The notes beneath the pieces were generated by a model that saw only the letters and a program-made list of their open reading frames with translations, had not been told where the DNA came from and did no database searches. A DNA stretch of 58,576 nt from Dyella acidiphila (GTDB lineage Bacteria > Pseudomonadota > Gammaproteobacteria > Xanthomonadales > Rhodanobacteraceae): positions 1-58,576 of the forward strand of contig NZ_JACZZA010000017.1 of NCBI RefSeq assembly GCF_014863405.1, in the 5' to 3' direction. The translations under genes and the position numbers were made by a program. Positions 8,098 through 16,013 of the stretch are shown in pieces. Numbering within the stretch: position 1 is the stretch's first letter; every line of letters starts with the position of its first letter.

Positions 8098-8601
8098 ATG
8101 CCACGCACAAATAGCGATGACGCAGCTGAGTACTCGATCACTATCGAGTTTAATGATTTTATCACTCGCTTTGATCTCGACGAAATTCTGGCATCAATTG
8201 ATGGTCTTATAGAAGAAGAACTTTTTGACTTCTTTGGGCCCGATTTCTTTTTCTTTCGGCGCCGCCGTTATTCATTCCCCCCCTACCTAAATCGAGACGC
8301 ACCCGTCTTTTCATACCTTGGTATCACTTCGGTTGAATCAGGGTCCATTACGCTTGGCGTGTTTGTTGGCGGCGCAGTAGTTGGCTATGTCGGAAAGCGA
8401 TTCAAGAAAGGTGTTGACGAGAGCCTACTTGCGAAAGAGATACAGCGCTCTGGGCGTCTGGTCGGCAACGTAATGGGGCGCATCTTGGAGCGTATAAACA
8501 ACTGGGCGGAACGCTATGTTCCAGAGCAACAGGAACTCGGTGGGAATATTACGAAAATTGAGGTGCAGGAACGTAAGCCTCGCGATAAGAGCGCAGAGTG
8601 A
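8098..8601 (+). CDS. Hypothetical protein with glycine-rich hydrophobic segment
   Basis: The 167-residue protein has an acidic N-terminal half (FNDFITRFDLDEIL), an odd aromatic/basic stretch (FFGPDFFFFRRRRYSFPPY), a glycine-rich hydrophobic segment near residue 90 (LGVFVGGAVVGYVGKRFKKG) and an amphipathic tail. It could be membrane-associated. No family is recognised. It follows the FRG gene on the same strand with a gap of about 170 nt, so cotranscription is possible. Confidence 0.6.
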   Translation: MPRTNSDDAAEYSITIEFNDFITRFDLDEILASIDGLIEEELFDFFGPDFFFFRRRRYSFPPYLNRDAPVFSYLGITSVESGSITLGVFVGGAVVGYVGKRFKKGVDESLLAKEIQRSGRLVGNVMGRILERINNWAERYVPEQQELGGNITKIEVQERKPRDKSAE

Positions 8602-8814
8602 TCCAGCAACTAGTGGGTTAGGGCAGCGGTTATCGGGTGACCAGCGGCGAACAACTTATCTGCATGGACACCATTTTCGGTTATGCACTCACCCGGCCAA
8701 ACGAAGCCTTGCATGGTGTTGGCGCAAGCTTTACAAAAAGTGGTCGTGGGAAAAGCCAAACTTGCTATTGGAGAAAGGGTTTTCCAATAGGCGGTCCGGT
8801 ATTGTCTGCCCTAG

Positions 8815-9246
8815 TCATCCAATTTCAAACTGGATCGCTTTGAAGGCATTCTCAAAGTATTGCTTCGGCTTATCTCGACTTAAGAAGTAGCTGATCGCAT
8901 CTGCAGAGAACAGGCCAAGGATGAATAAGCTCTCGTATCCCCATATCACATTGACGACGAAGAATAGCGCAAGCCAAGCCCAAGGCCATTTTCCAAAAGA
9001 TACGGAACCCACCACTCGATAGGTCAGTTCACCATCTTCAATTCGGAATTTCACTTCCGCCGCTGTGATTGCTCTGGCGCCGAAGGCTTGAAGATCACCC
9101 TGAACAATCAGTCCATCAGACGTCGGATTAATATGTCTACCGGCGTAATGTTTGCACAGACTTTTTTTGATTATCTCGACGATTACTATTTGTGAGACGT
9201 CTGTCTTTTTTAGGCAGCACTTTTGCAGGACTTCGAACGTTGCCAT
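8815..9246 (-). CDS. Hypothetical membrane protein
   Basis: The frame encodes 143 residues. A soluble N-terminal two-thirds precedes hydrophobic segments around residues 88-118 (WAWLALFFVVNVIWG, LFILGLFSADAISYFL), suggesting two membrane passes near the C-terminus. No family is recognised. It is the distal member of a minus-strand run (9879, 9300, 8815) of small envelope-type genes. Confidence 0.55.
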   Translation of the reverse strand: MATFEVLQKCCLKKTDVSQIVIVEIIKKSLCKHYAGRHINPTSDGLIVQGDLQAFGARAITAAEVKFRIEDGELTYRVVGSVSFGKWPWAWLALFFVVNVIWGYESLFILGLFSADAISYFLSRDKPKQYFENAFKAIQFEIG

Positions 9247-9299
9247 TTTCCCCTCAGACTTTAGCGGTGAATATTACTGTCTGACTATGGTCCCCTCCT

Positions 9300-9839
9300 T
9301 CACAGCCCAGTAGAGCTAACGGCACAGGGCGCTGGATACGTACTTCCGATCACTACAACATTACCAACGATAATTTTCAGGTTATGAGTCGATGAAGGAT
9401 TTGTTGCAGCCTTCGTAGCGGCACCTTCCGCATCCGATGCGGGCGTGGAAGGACTTGCCGCTCTAACCATCCATGTGCAAATAGCGATGATCGATGGCCT
9501 TGATATCGAACCGCTTGGAAAGAACAAATACTCACTATCCTTAGCTTCGATGTACGAACCATCCGGCATTTGAAGTGTGTCAAAGCCTTGGTTTGGTTGA
9601 ATGTCGGTAATTTTCCAAGCCTGATCGGCGATGCTGTTGTAACGGTGAGAAAATTCCTTCTCATCAGCGGGGAAGGACGCTTCGACACTCGCGGTTGAGT
9701 CAGACATAGATTCGCTACGCGATTGTGCTGTGGAGGAATCATTCCCTGTACTTGACTTGCCTTGGTTAAAACTTAGGACAGCACCAAAGCACATAAACGT
9801 TACAATGATGCCCAGCATGATTTTGAACGGCTTACGCAT
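9300..9839 (-). CDS. Hypothetical secreted or membrane-anchored protein
   Basis: The frame encodes 179 residues. It starts MRKPFKIMLGIIVTFMCFGA, a signal peptide or N-terminal anchor, followed by a Ser/Thr-rich linker (about residues 28-55) and a small folded region. A Cys in FMCFG could be a lipoprotein site but lacks a good lipobox. The C-terminal part after about residue 120 is Ala/Ser/Thr-rich and unlike a domain, so a frame change there is possible. No family is recognised. Confidence 0.5.
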   Translation of the reverse strand: MRKPFKIMLGIIVTFMCFGAVLSFNQGKSSTGNDSSTAQSRSESMSDSTASVEASFPADEKEFSHRYNSIADQAWKITDIQPNQGFDTLQMPDGSYIEAKDSEYLFFPSGSISRPSIIAICTWMVRAASPSTPASDAEGAATKAATNPSSTHNLKIIVGNVVVIGSTYPAPCAVSSTGL

Positions 9840-9878
9840 TTCGGAATCCCCTGTTTATATTCATGTGGCTAGTTCGAC

Positions 9879-10121
9879 TCAATCCGAGTCAAGCAGCTTG
9901 CGACCAAAGAATTTTGAATTTCTGTTGATCAGCTCGATCACGGCATGCATTGCAATGAACGCGAGGGCGATCAGCAGCGCGATGTACAGGATCAAGGCAA
10001 GCCAACCTAAATAGCCCTCCACGATCCAGCCGATGCCAGCCAGCAGGATCACCGCGATGCCTGGACCACTCAGTCTGTAAAGAGCCCACAGCGTCATCAG
10101 CCGACCAAAAAGCGAGCTCAT
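9879..10121 (-). CDS. Small membrane protein
   Basis: This 80-residue protein has two hydrophobic stretches (PGIAVILLAGIGWIVEG and LGWLALILYIALLIALAFIAM) separated by a short turn, and a charged tail (ELINRNSKFFGRK). It is likely an inner-membrane hairpin protein. No family is recognised. It is divergently oriented from the XRE regulator gene at 10281. Confidence 0.55.
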   Translation of the reverse strand: MSSLFGRLMTLWALYRLSGPGIAVILLAGIGWIVEGYLGWLALILYIALLIALAFIAMHAVIELINRNSKFFGRKLLDSD

Positions 10122-10174
10122 GCCTGCCTCTCCCGGTTTGACTGAAATCGCGGCCGACGCGAACTGCGTTCCAT

Positions 10175-10240
10175 CTTATGAACCCTCATTAAGCTCATCA
10201 TAAGCTTATTATGGACTAGTCTATTTTGGACTATACCAAA
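10175..10240. promoter_or_regulatory. Palindrome-rich spacer, candidate operator region
   Basis: The spacer between the divergent small membrane gene and the XRE gene holds CTTATGA (10175-10181) inverted at TCATAAG (10198-10204), TAAGCTTA (10201-10208), and two GGACTA half-sites in TGGACTAGTC and TTGGACTATA near 10212-10235. Such clusters suit autoregulation by the XRE protein. The assignment is inference. Confidence 0.4.
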
Positions 10241-10280
10241 ACGGTCTTCAGCATGCCATCCGAGTTCACCTCGGGTACGC

Positions 10281-10568
10281 ATGATGGCCGGCTCTACTCA
10301 CCATCCTGACTATCAGCTTCTGCTGAAAATGCTTAAGACCACACGGGAATCCTGCAAGGTTCCCCAGACAGAGCTTGCCAACAGATTGGATACAACTCAG
10401 ACCTTCATCTCTAAGGTCGAGAGAGGCGAGCGTAGATTGGATATAGTTGAGCTAGTCGAAATGCTAGAAGCACTCGCTATCAAGCCTGAGGATTGGCTTA
10501 AAGACTATGTGGCACAACGGCATCGTGAACACAAAAATAAGCCAGTGACCAAAAAATTAGCTATGTGA
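10281..10568 (+). CDS. XRE-family transcriptional regulator
   Basis: The 95-residue protein is essentially one Cro/CI-type helix-turn-helix: TRESCKVPQTELANRLDTTQTFISKVERGERRLDIVEL spans about residues 20-57. A short basic tail follows. Proteins of this size often control island genes or act as antitoxins, but no partner toxin is adjacent. The start may be either of two consecutive ATG codons (10281 or 10284). Confidence 0.85.
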   Translation: MMAGSTHHPDYQLLLKMLKTTRESCKVPQTELANRLDTTQTFISKVERGERRLDIVELVEMLEALAIKPEDWLKDYVAQRHREHKNKPVTKKLAM

Positions 10569-10743
10569 TGGACGGATGGCACCCTCAAATTGAGCCGTAT
10601 CTATAGAAATATATTTTCAAAGAGCATCTTGAAGCCGTTAATGCATAACGGATACAAGACTTTTATATCCTCAAATTACAGGGTACGTTTTTAAACATAC
10701 CCACACATGTATTTTCATCAATCAAAGGCTGGGTAAGACAACA

Positions 10744-11364
10744 CTAAACTACGCCGTCTTTGCATAAATAACCGATTCGATCACTCCACTCCCACGTGTA
10801 GTGCCATGCTTCTTTGGCTACGTAACCGCAAATCTGCATAGTGTCGTATACGGGAAGAACTCGCGTTCCATATCTACTTACAAGTTGCCATCTCTTGTTC
10901 TTATGGGTAAGTCCACAAGCGGCTTCTGCAAAAGCGCTGTCTAGTTCATAAGCAGCCGCCAACTTATTTTTTCCTAGCGCTGGATGGTCATAAATAAGGT
11001 GGTGAAAGTGGCAAGTGCTAAAGATCTGGGTAGTCTTCTTGTTGTAGATAGGATGCCTCTCCATCACTATTAGGCCGGTTAAAGGCTCCATCCCCTTCTT
11101 GATCCAATTTCTTCCTAAACTATGCTTCTGCACCTTTCTCCAATGTGTGGATGCAACTTTCGTAGCCTCATCAGGCCTAAGATCATATTGAAAAGATAGA
11201 GTTCCGAAGTATGAGTATGGAACAGGCTTAATCCTAGCTAACTTTTCTTGAACTTTTATAATATTTGGATTGACCTGTATAAAATTCTTATATCTATTGA
11301 TTTCCCCGTAGTCATGGTCATAAAAATGCGCATCATTATAATATTCTAATTTCGTACTATTCAT
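10744..11364 (-). CDS. YagK/YfjJ (inovirus Gp2)-like protein with HUH-type motifs
   Basis: This 206-residue, AT-rich gene encodes motifs in the order expected of a single-domain HUH endonuclease: YSYFGTLSF (motif 1, about residue 52), FSTCHFHHLIYDHP with the His-hydrophobic-His core (motif 2, about residue 117), and CGYVAKEAWHY (Tyr-xx-Lys motif 3, about residue 186). This fits the YagK/YfjJ C-terminal family known from E. coli cryptic prophages CP4-6 and CP4-57, which commonly sits beside AlpA and a tyrosine integrase as here. It may start rolling-circle replication of the excised island. The role is inferred and the family call is by eye. Confidence 0.6.
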   Translation of the reverse strand: MNSTKLEYYNDAHFYDHDYGEINRYKNFIQVNPNIIKVQEKLARIKPVPYSYFGTLSFQYDLRPDEATKVASTHWRKVQKHSLGRNWIKKGMEPLTGLIVMERHPIYNKKTTQIFSTCHFHHLIYDHPALGKNKLAAAYELDSAFAEAACGLTHKNKRWQLVSRYGTRVLPVYDTMQICGYVAKEAWHYTWEWSDRIGYLCKDGVV

Positions 11365-11581
11365 ATATTTATTATTCCTTGTCGGTATTTTTTATTAAAA
11401 ATTCTCCAATCTGATCCAGAGAACTTGCCTCTGCCAGTCCAGAAATCTAATGTTTTCGACGCTCAACTCTGCGTCAGTGGGACCACTGGCTCATTGCTTC
11501 TGCGATCTATATTTAGCAGCGCTAAAGTAAAGTGTATTCACACCAATGGTAATTGCGTAAATTTAGTAGCCATACATCCAT

Positions 11582-11836
11582 TTAGCTGATCGATTGCTTT
11601 TCGATCGTCGCACCTCTCTTCCATCTGATCGCGCTGCTGGCCTCAGCAAGATCAAATATCCATGTATCGACGTCGCGACTTAACCAGCGCGTCATTAACC
11701 CTGAAATCTTAATAGGGCTGGGAAATTGCCCTTTAGCTATTAGTCGCCCGACGGTTGAGCGAGAAAGACCAGTCTTCTTAACGACGTCTGCCATTCGCAG
11801 CAAACTTACTGAATTTGAATCTTCGATTTTCGACAT
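11582..11836 (-). CDS. AlpA-family regulator/excisionase
   Basis: The 84-residue protein carries the AlpA winged-helix pattern: LLRMADVVKKTGLSRSTVGRLIAKGQFPSPIKI, then TRWLSRDVDTWI. AlpA of E. coli CP4-57 activates excision of its prophage. Placement between the integrase and the YagK/YfjJ-like gene is the classical arrangement in P4-type islands, so control of excision is likely. Confidence 0.88.
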   Translation of the reverse strand: MSKIEDSNSVSLLRMADVVKKTGLSRSTVGRLIAKGQFPSPIKISGLMTRWLSRDVDTWIFDLAEASSAIRWKRGATIEKQSIS

Positions 11837-11978
11837 GATAATGATCTCCTAAAAAGTGGGATCATTTTCGCCCTGCCTAATTACTCACGCAATAGCATTT
11901 GTTAATTTAAGATACTAAAGTTATTATTATAATAGCTGTTCAATATTCATTTATTTTCGAAAATTTAAAACTACAAAG

Positions 11979-13280
11979 TCATTCTTCGGAAATAGTTACT
12001 GTCCTTAAGCTATCCAGATAGTCCGCCCACTCCTGCATCTTCTCACGTCGTTGCTGTTTGAACTTTACTCTTGCGTAAGCTGCTTCCACTTGATCCTTTG
12101 GCGCATGAGCTAGTTGTTGTTCTAACACGTCAATGTCGAAGTTCAAACGTTCTCTTCCTACTGTGCGGAGAGTTGCGCGAAATCCATGGGTACTATGCTT
12201 GCCGCGAAACCCCATATTACGTAGAGCCGCACCTAAAGAATCACGATGCAGATGTGGAGTTCTTTGTTGGGCAAGCGGCGGAAAGACATACTCCATTCCT
12301 CCTGTCAGAAGACGCATTTCTTCAAGCACGTGTAATGCCTGGGTAGGCAAGGACGTACTGAAATCCTTTCCAGTCTTCATCCTATTACTTCCATCTGGAT
12401 TCTTGCCGGGAACGTTCCACTCTGCCGCAGCTAAGTTCATTTCAGACCAACGCGCACTGGCTACAATTCCGGGACGCTGAGCGGTTAACATCGCCAGTTT
12501 CAACGCGGCACGTACTACCCGATTATCGTAATGTTCAATTGCTTTCAGAAGGCTCTCTAATTCCCTCTCGCTTTCCGTAATTGCTGGGATATGACCACCT
12601 TCATGTTTTGGGAGCAGATTGTTTAGGCGCAATACGGCATCGTCGCTACGCATACCCTCGTCTATGGCGTAACCAACAATACTGCCGACATGTTGCTTCG
12701 CTTTCCTCGCAAGAACAGGCACTTTCTTTGCCATCTCGAGTAGTGCCGGCTTGACGTCCTTTGTAGTAAGGGTGCGCATGTCCAAAGCGCCCAACTGTGG
12801 TATCAGGTAAGTTTCAACGATAAGCCTGGCCTTCCGGTACGTCTCTGGCTGCCAAGTTGGTCTTTTTTCAGCGAGCCATTTAGTTGACACCACCTTCAAG
12901 GTATGGCGCTCTGCGTCGGATGCGCTCTGCATAGCATCTGCTTGCTGTTCCGCAACCAGTCGTCTACTTTCCTGCTTTTGTGCATTAAGTCCTTTGATCG
13001 GCAAGCCCAGTTTGGCAGCCCTATGAATCTCAAGAGCCCTTACACGAGCTTGTGCCAATGACATACCCGTGATCGGCACTTCTTCAGGGTAATGCCCAAT
13101 GGTTATGGCGGCGGTTTGCTTGCCATTTGGTAGACGCGCTCTTACTAGCCAAGTCTTCAAACCACTAGGCCTTATTTCGAGATACAGCCCGTTTCCGTCC
13201 GCCTTCCGGTAGGTCCCTTTCTTAGGGCCGGACTTTTTATCTACTTCCGTATCTGTGAGTGGTTTAGCTAGTGGAGGCAT
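11979..13280 (-). CDS. Tyrosine integrase with DUF4102 arm-binding domain
   Basis: The 433-residue protein has an N-terminal DUF4102/arm-binding region (about 1-95: GTYRKADGNGLYLEIRPSG, AITIGHYPE), a core-binding domain and a C-terminal catalytic domain. The catalytic Arg is in LTAQRPGIVASARW, the His-x-x-Arg in STHGFRATLRTV, and the probable Tyr nucleophile in LAHAPKDQVEAAYAR. Length and order match P4-type integrases that target tRNA genes. It lies 160 nt from the 3' end of tRNA-Leu(GAG), transcribed away from it. Confidence 0.95.
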   Translation of the reverse strand: MPPLAKPLTDTEVDKKSGPKKGTYRKADGNGLYLEIRPSGLKTWLVRARLPNGKQTAAITIGHYPEEVPITGMSLAQARVRALEIHRAAKLGLPIKGLNAQKQESRRLVAEQQADAMQSASDAERHTLKVVSTKWLAEKRPTWQPETYRKARLIVETYLIPQLGALDMRTLTTKDVKPALLEMAKKVPVLARKAKQHVGSIVGYAIDEGMRSDDAVLRLNNLLPKHEGGHIPAITESERELESLLKAIEHYDNRVVRAALKLAMLTAQRPGIVASARWSEMNLAAAEWNVPGKNPDGSNRMKTGKDFSTSLPTQALHVLEEMRLLTGGMEYVFPPLAQQRTPHLHRDSLGAALRNMGFRGKHSTHGFRATLRTVGRERLNFDIDVLEQQLAHAPKDQVEAAYARVKFKQQRREKMQEWADYLDSLRTVTISEE

Positions 13281-13372
13281 GAGACCTTTTTGAGTATGAA
13301 TTTATTTCAAGATACACAAAAGCATACTCAAAATCTTGGGCTTCAGTGAAACAGCCTGAAACACCCTGACAC

Positions 13373-13398
13373 AAAAAAACCCGCTAAGTAGCGGGTTT
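13373..13398 (-). terminator. Intrinsic terminator downstream of tRNA-Leu(GAG)
   Basis: AAACCCGCTA (13377-13386) pairs with TAGCGGGTTT (13389-13398). On the minus strand it is followed by a run of T, so it ends transcripts reading out of the tRNA gene. Confidence 0.8.
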
Positions 13399-13442
13399 CA
13401 TTGAGCTTCTGGGACGATAAGAAACATCCTGAAGCATAGTGT

Positions 13443-13527
13443 TGGTGCCCAAGGGGGGACTCGAACCCCCACGACTTGCGTCGCTACCACCTCAAGGTAG
13501 TGCGTCTACCAATTCCGCCACCTGGGC
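13443..13527 (-). tRNA. tRNA-Leu(GAG)
   Basis: On the minus strand the sequence opens GCCCAGG, pairs with CTTGGGC, and ends with discriminator A and an encoded CCA (TGG at 13443-13445). It has a Leu-type long variable arm and a T-arm GGGGGTTCGAGTCCCCC. The anticodon stem CTACC/GGTAG frames a loop TTGAGGT, giving anticodon GAG. It lies just after secG and is the apparent integration site of the island at 345-13442. Confidence 0.95.
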
Positions 13528-13542
13528 AGGTGTTGTTGCTGT

Positions 13543-14019
13543 TTAGTGCTTGCTGGATGCCGCTGCCGGCGCCGTGGCGGCCGGTACGTCACCCTGTTGT
13601 GCCTTGGCCGGGGCCGGCTGGGCGGCGGGTACGTCGCCATTGCCGGTCGGTGCGGTGGGTACCGGCACCGCTGCCTGCGGCTTGGCCGGGGCGGCGGGCT
13701 GCGCATTCTGCGGGCTTGCAGGCTTGCTGCCAAGATCCCCCATCACGCCCAGGTCCTTGGTGGCCTGCTGCTGGCGAATGGCGCCGCCATTGGCCTTCAG
13801 GTACATGCCCATGCCGAGGCTGAGCACGAAGAACAGCGCAGCGAGCACGGCGGTGGAACGGGACAGGAAGTTGGCCGAACCGCGCGCGCCGAAAACCGTG
13901 GCGGAAGCGCCTGCGCCAAAACCGGAGCCTGCGTCGGCGCCAGCGCCGCGCTGCATCAGGATCAGCACGATCATGGCCGCAGCGATCAGGATGTAGAACA
14001 CGCTGAAGATGACGAACAT
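13543..14019 (-). CDS. secG: Preprotein translocase subunit SecG
   Basis: SecG is the small accessory subunit of the SecYEG inner-membrane channel. The 158-residue protein shows the expected two hydrophobic helices (VFYILIAAAMIVLILMQRG and LAALFFVLSLGMGMYLK), with the conserved QRGAGADAGSGFG loop between them. The C-terminal 80 residues are a Pro/Ala/Gln-rich tail, which is long for SecG but usual in xanthomonads. It follows tpiA with a 27-nt gap, as in many gammaproteobacteria. Confidence 0.97.
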   Translation of the reverse strand: MFVIFSVFYILIAAAMIVLILMQRGAGADAGSGFGAGASATVFGARGSANFLSRSTAVLAALFFVLSLGMGMYLKANGGAIRQQQATKDLGVMGDLGSKPASPQNAQPAAPAKPQAAVPVPTAPTGNGDVPAAQPAPAKAQQGDVPAATAPAAASSKH

Positions 14020-14046
14020 GGTGTCTCGCGTAGGATTCGGTATCGC

Positions 14047-14796
14047 TCAGTGAGCGGCGTTGCAGATGGCCAGGAAGTCGGCTGCGACGAGCGCCGCGCC
14101 CCCGATCAGACCTCCATCCACGTCCGGCTGGGCGAACAGCTCCGCAGCGTTGGACGGCTTGACGCTGCCGCCATAAAGCAGCCGGGTCAGACGGGCAATC
14201 ATAGCATCCCCTTGCGCGAGTTGGCTACGGATGAATGCGTGCACCTCCTGCGCCTGCTGGGGGCTGGCGGTGCGGCCCGTGCCAATGGCCCAGACGGGCT
14301 CGTAGGCCACCACGGCGGTGTCGAAGCTGGCGATACCGTTGAGGGCCACCACGGCCTGCAGCTGGCGGGCGATTACCGCCTCGGTGTCGCCGGCTTCGCG
14401 CTGAGCCAGGGTTTCGCCCACGCACAGGATGGGGGTGAGGCCGGCGGCGCGGGCGGCGGCGAACTTGCGGGCCACCTGCTCGCTGCTTTCGGCGTGGTAT
14501 TGGCGACGCTCGGAGTGGCCTACCAGGGTCCACTGGGCACCCACGTCGGCGACCATGGCGGCAGCCACTTCGCCGGTATAGGCGCCCTGCCCCTCGTGCT
14601 CGCTCACATCCTGCGCGCCAAAGCCGATGCCGGAGCCGGCGTGCGCGGCGGCGAGGCTGGCCAGGTAGGGAAACGGCGGGCATACCAATACATCGACATC
14701 GGCTGGCTTAGCCTGGGCAAGCTCGTGCACCAGGCCCTCGGCCATCGAGCGGCTGCCATGCATTTTCCAGTTACCGGCGACGAGTTTTTTGCGCAT
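14047..14796 (-). CDS. tpiA: Triosephosphate isomerase
   Basis: The enzyme interconverts dihydroxyacetone phosphate and glyceraldehyde 3-phosphate in glycolysis and gluconeogenesis. The 249-residue protein has the substrate lysine in VAGNWKMHG, the electrophilic His in LVGHSERRQYH, the catalytic Glu in VAYEPVWAIGTGRTAS and the phosphate loop LYGGSVKPSNA. It sits upstream of secG in the same orientation, and transcription probably runs on toward tRNA-Leu. Confidence 0.98.
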   Translation of the reverse strand: MRKKLVAGNWKMHGSRSMAEGLVHELAQAKPADVDVLVCPPFPYLASLAAAHAGSGIGFGAQDVSEHEGQGAYTGEVAAAMVADVGAQWTLVGHSERRQYHAESSEQVARKFAAARAAGLTPILCVGETLAQREAGDTEAVIARQLQAVVALNGIASFDTAVVAYEPVWAIGTGRTASPQQAQEVHAFIRSQLAQGDAMIARLTRLLYGGSVKPSNAAELFAQPDVDGGLIGGAALVAADFLAICNAAH

Positions 14797-14904
14797 GCGT
14801 GCATCCGCCCCAAATGAAAGCTGGCAAGCTTACCTATCGCGTGCTGCGCTCAGCAATGCGATTTGCTGTGATTATTCATTTCACTCGATCTAAGGAACGT
14901 TTAA

Positions 14905-15717
14905 ATGAGCCAGGCACGTCCGCTTAGCCTGATTACGGGTGCTTCCGCCGGCATTGGCGCGGCGTTTGCGCGTGCGCTTGCAGCACGCGGCCATGATGTG
15001 GTGTTAACGGCACGGCGTACCGATCGCCTGGAAACGCTGGCGGCGGAGTTGCGCCAGGCACATGGCACCAACGTTACGGTAATCACCAACGATCTGGCCG
15101 AACCGCATGCGGTGGAGCAGCTGTGCAACGCGCTGGATGAGCGTGGCTTGCAGGTGGATTGGTTGATCAATAACGCGGGCTATGGCGTGCCGGGGCCCTT
15201 CGATCAGGTGGATTGGGCGGTGCATGCGGATTTCATGCGCGTGCTGATGACGGCGCCGACCGAGTTGGCGTGGCGGCTGGTGCGCGGCATGCGGGCGCGG
15301 GGTTATGGGCGCATCGTGAATGTGGCATCGCTGGCGGGGCATGTGCCGGGTACGGCCGGGCATACGCTGTATGCGGCGAGCAAGGCGTACATGATCAAGT
15401 TTTCGCAGTCGCTGGCGTTGGAGAACCAGGCGATTGGGGTGCATGCGTGTGCGCTGTGCCCGGGGTTCACGAAATCGGAGTTTCATGATGTGACCGGTAC
15501 GCGGCAGATGATGAACAAGCTGCCCGATTACATGTGGCAGACGTCGGAGCAAGTGGTGCAGGAAGGGATTGCTGCGGTGGAGCGTGGTGATGCGGTGTTT
15601 GTGACCGGGCGTTTCAATCGCGTGGTGAAGGGGTTGTTCAAGTTGCTGCCGGATCGGGTGGCGATGCGGATGTCGGCGAAGCAGTCGAAGCGGTATCGGG
15701 CGCAGTTGGCGGAGTGA
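14905..15717 (+). CDS. Short-chain dehydrogenase/reductase
   Basis: This is a classical SDR of 270 residues: the nucleotide-binding TGASAGIG is at about residue 12, NNAG at about 89, the catalytic Ser is in IVNVASLAGH and the YxxxK pair in YAASKAYMIKF. The absence of an acidic residue after the second strand together with ARRTDRL suggests NADPH preference. The substrate cannot be predicted. It is divergent from tpiA. Confidence 0.92.
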   Translation: MSQARPLSLITGASAGIGAAFARALAARGHDVVLTARRTDRLETLAAELRQAHGTNVTVITNDLAEPHAVEQLCNALDERGLQVDWLINNAGYGVPGPFDQVDWAVHADFMRVLMTAPTELAWRLVRGMRARGYGRIVNVASLAGHVPGTAGHTLYAASKAYMIKFSQSLALENQAIGVHACALCPGFTKSEFHDVTGTRQMMNKLPDYMWQTSEQVVQEGIAAVERGDAVFVTGRFNRVVKGLFKLLPDRVAMRMSAKQSKRYRAQLAE

Positions 15718-15744
15718 TTGGGGGCCCTGCCCTGGCCGGTGGTT

Positions 15745-15830
15745 CGTAGGTTGGGTTAGCGCAGCGTAACCCAACAGATGTCGGCCGAAGCGAAACATCG
15801 TTGGGTTACGCTGCGCTAACCCAACCTACG
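15745..15830. repeat. Hairpin repeat, family A (GTAGGTTGGGTTA type), copy 1
   Basis: Arms CGTAGGTTGGGTTAGCGC and GCGCTAACCCAACCTACG are inverted copies at the two ends, with internal inverted GTTACGCTGCGC/GTAACCCAAC segments. Two related copies lie at 16952-17047 and 24076-24170, all between genes. The element resembles the REP/BIME-type dispersed repeats of xanthomonads. Confidence 0.85.
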
Positions 15831-15849
15831 GGTGTTGCTTGTGTTGGCG

Positions 15850-15926
15850 TTATTCCCGCGAAAGTGGGAATCCATCGTTGCTTTTGCATCAGAGCCAAAT
15901 GGATTCCCGCTTTCGCGGGAATGACG
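15850..15926. repeat. Hairpin repeat, family B (TTCCCGCGAAAG type), copy 1
   Basis: ATTCCCGCGAAAGTGGGAAT at the left and ATTCCCGCTTTCGCGGGAAT at the right form nested hairpins around a spacer. Short single-hairpin relatives occur at 19617-19642 and 31041-31068. Together with family A copy 1 it fills the roughly 300-nt gap between the SDR and VIT-family genes. Confidence 0.8.
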
Positions 15927-16013
15927 GCGATGGGGGGCTGGCAAGTGGTGGCGGTGGTGGCGTTGATGGTCAGTGATGGGTTTTGATTTTTACGCCATGA
16001 AGCTCCCGTCGAA

